DNA of 64,000 bases from Coriaria nepalensis. Taxonomy: Eukaryota > Streptophyta > Magnoliopsida > Cucurbitales > Coriariaceae. The notes beneath the pieces were generated by a model. It had not been told where the DNA came from. It worked only from the letters and a program-made list of their open reading frames with translations, and did no database searches. Numbering within the stretch: the stretch's first letter is position 1; each line of letters opens with the position of its first letter. A program made the position numbers and the translations under genes. The stretch spans positions 8,644,001-8,708,000 of the forward strand of contig CP114496.1 of assembly GCA_027186245.1 (NCBI GenBank). Reading direction: 5' to 3'. This document shows, piece after piece, positions 63,577 through 64,000 of the stretch.

Positions 63577-64000
63577 TATTATTATTATTATTATTAATCA
63601 TCATCATAACTACCATCTAGTCCCAAAAAACTCATGATATCTACCACTCATCTTTAATAATTTCCACTTTGATTTACGAGGCATAGATCAGCTTTTTTTC
63701 AGTAAAAACCAAATATAAATAAATATTTAAAAAAAAAAAAAAAAAAACTCTGGTGGTATTAAAAATGGGCTGAATTCAAAGTGATCCGGATTGGGTAATA
63801 AAACTGCAGGCCTTGTCTTCTATGGGCCGTAATCCAAAACCACACTAACAGAGGCTCTGCTCTTCTGACTGCTAGTGCTAGGAAAGCGATAGCAGTAGTT
63901 CCTCAAACAGATCTAAACCGTTGGTTATTTTTGTACGTGTCACGATCGCATCAAATTTATGGATACATAGAACCTAAGCACTGTAACTGATCCGTACGTA
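61986..64000. other. Intergenic, AT-rich, to the window edge
   Basis: No gene is supported. CT/GA-rich tracts lie at 62175-62330, a TCA repeat at 62410-62430 and a (TA)n near 62930-62945. 63780-63900 is GC-richer with TGGGCC-type motifs (site II-like) and may be the promoter of a gene beyond the right edge. Confidence 0.5.
63544..63598. repeat. (AAT)n-(ATT)n palindrome
   Basis: AAT repeats run straight into ATT repeats, giving a perfect loopless inverted repeat with 23-bp arms centred at 63575/63576. It could extrude a cruciform and is prone to length change. Confidence 0.92.

Overview
The window is nuclear DNA of a flowering plant, almost certainly a eudicot. Genes are split by GT-AG introns, the spacers are very AT-rich, there are LTR-retrotransposon and hAT remnants, and several protein families are plant-specific (CYP734A, PID2-type AGC kinase, DUF1644, agenet/ENT, PPR, ERF). 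The species cannot be read from the sequence. There are no operons, CRISPR arrays or bacterial features, and I recognised no tRNA, rRNA or miRNA gene.

Genes that look intact, left to right: a 53-aa acidic protein (2981-3142, -); a 7-exon WD40 protein of the STRAP family (4527-6759, -); a single-exon 125-aa conserved plant protein (14034-14411, +); a 4-exon 77-aa membrane protein (15380-16820, -); a 5-exon brassinosteroid-inactivating P450, CYP734A type (27043-29492, +); an agenet + ENT chromatin-reader-like protein (38613-39821, -); a 4-exon deSI/PPPDE protease (43956-45025, -); a single-exon DUF1644 zinc-finger protein (45830-46915, -); and a 2-exon AGC-VIII kinase, PID2 type (54566-56246, +). 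For each multi-exon gene I joined exons by hand. The frames close at every junction and the lengths fit the families.

Decayed genes are unusually frequent. They are a PPR gene (358-2334), an intron-containing RPT6 26S-proteasome ATPase (7709-10249), an EG45/PNP-like gene (10603-11025), an intronless eS30 copy (11784-11974), a 34-codon scrap of a conserved plant family (12225-12329), a hAT transposase C-terminus (12700-12911), a PB1-domain gene (48572-48881), an ERF group-VII gene (49791-50332) and a DnaJ-like zinc-finger gene (50462-50974). They lie in two clusters, at about 7.7-12.9 kb and 48.5-51.0 kb.

Mobile DNA: a solo copia-type LTR (19231-20258) with a diverged inverted sister copy 15 kb away (34344-about 35480); a compact 1.9-kb LTR element carrying only gag remnants (36335-38279) that appears to sit in a 3'-UTR intron of the agenet/ENT gene, just upstream of its splice acceptor; and a broken copia gag (61517-61985). 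Two AT-rich gene deserts (20.3-27.0 kb and 56.2-64.0 kb) hold no gene I can support.

No new multi-gene biological system is evident. The neighbouring genes act in unrelated pathways (hormone catabolism, auxin-related signalling, RNA and chromatin biology, proteolysis). The most useful observations are the density and type of gene decay, the LTR element at a splice site, the long homopolymer-G tracts, and a few small uncharacterised proteins.
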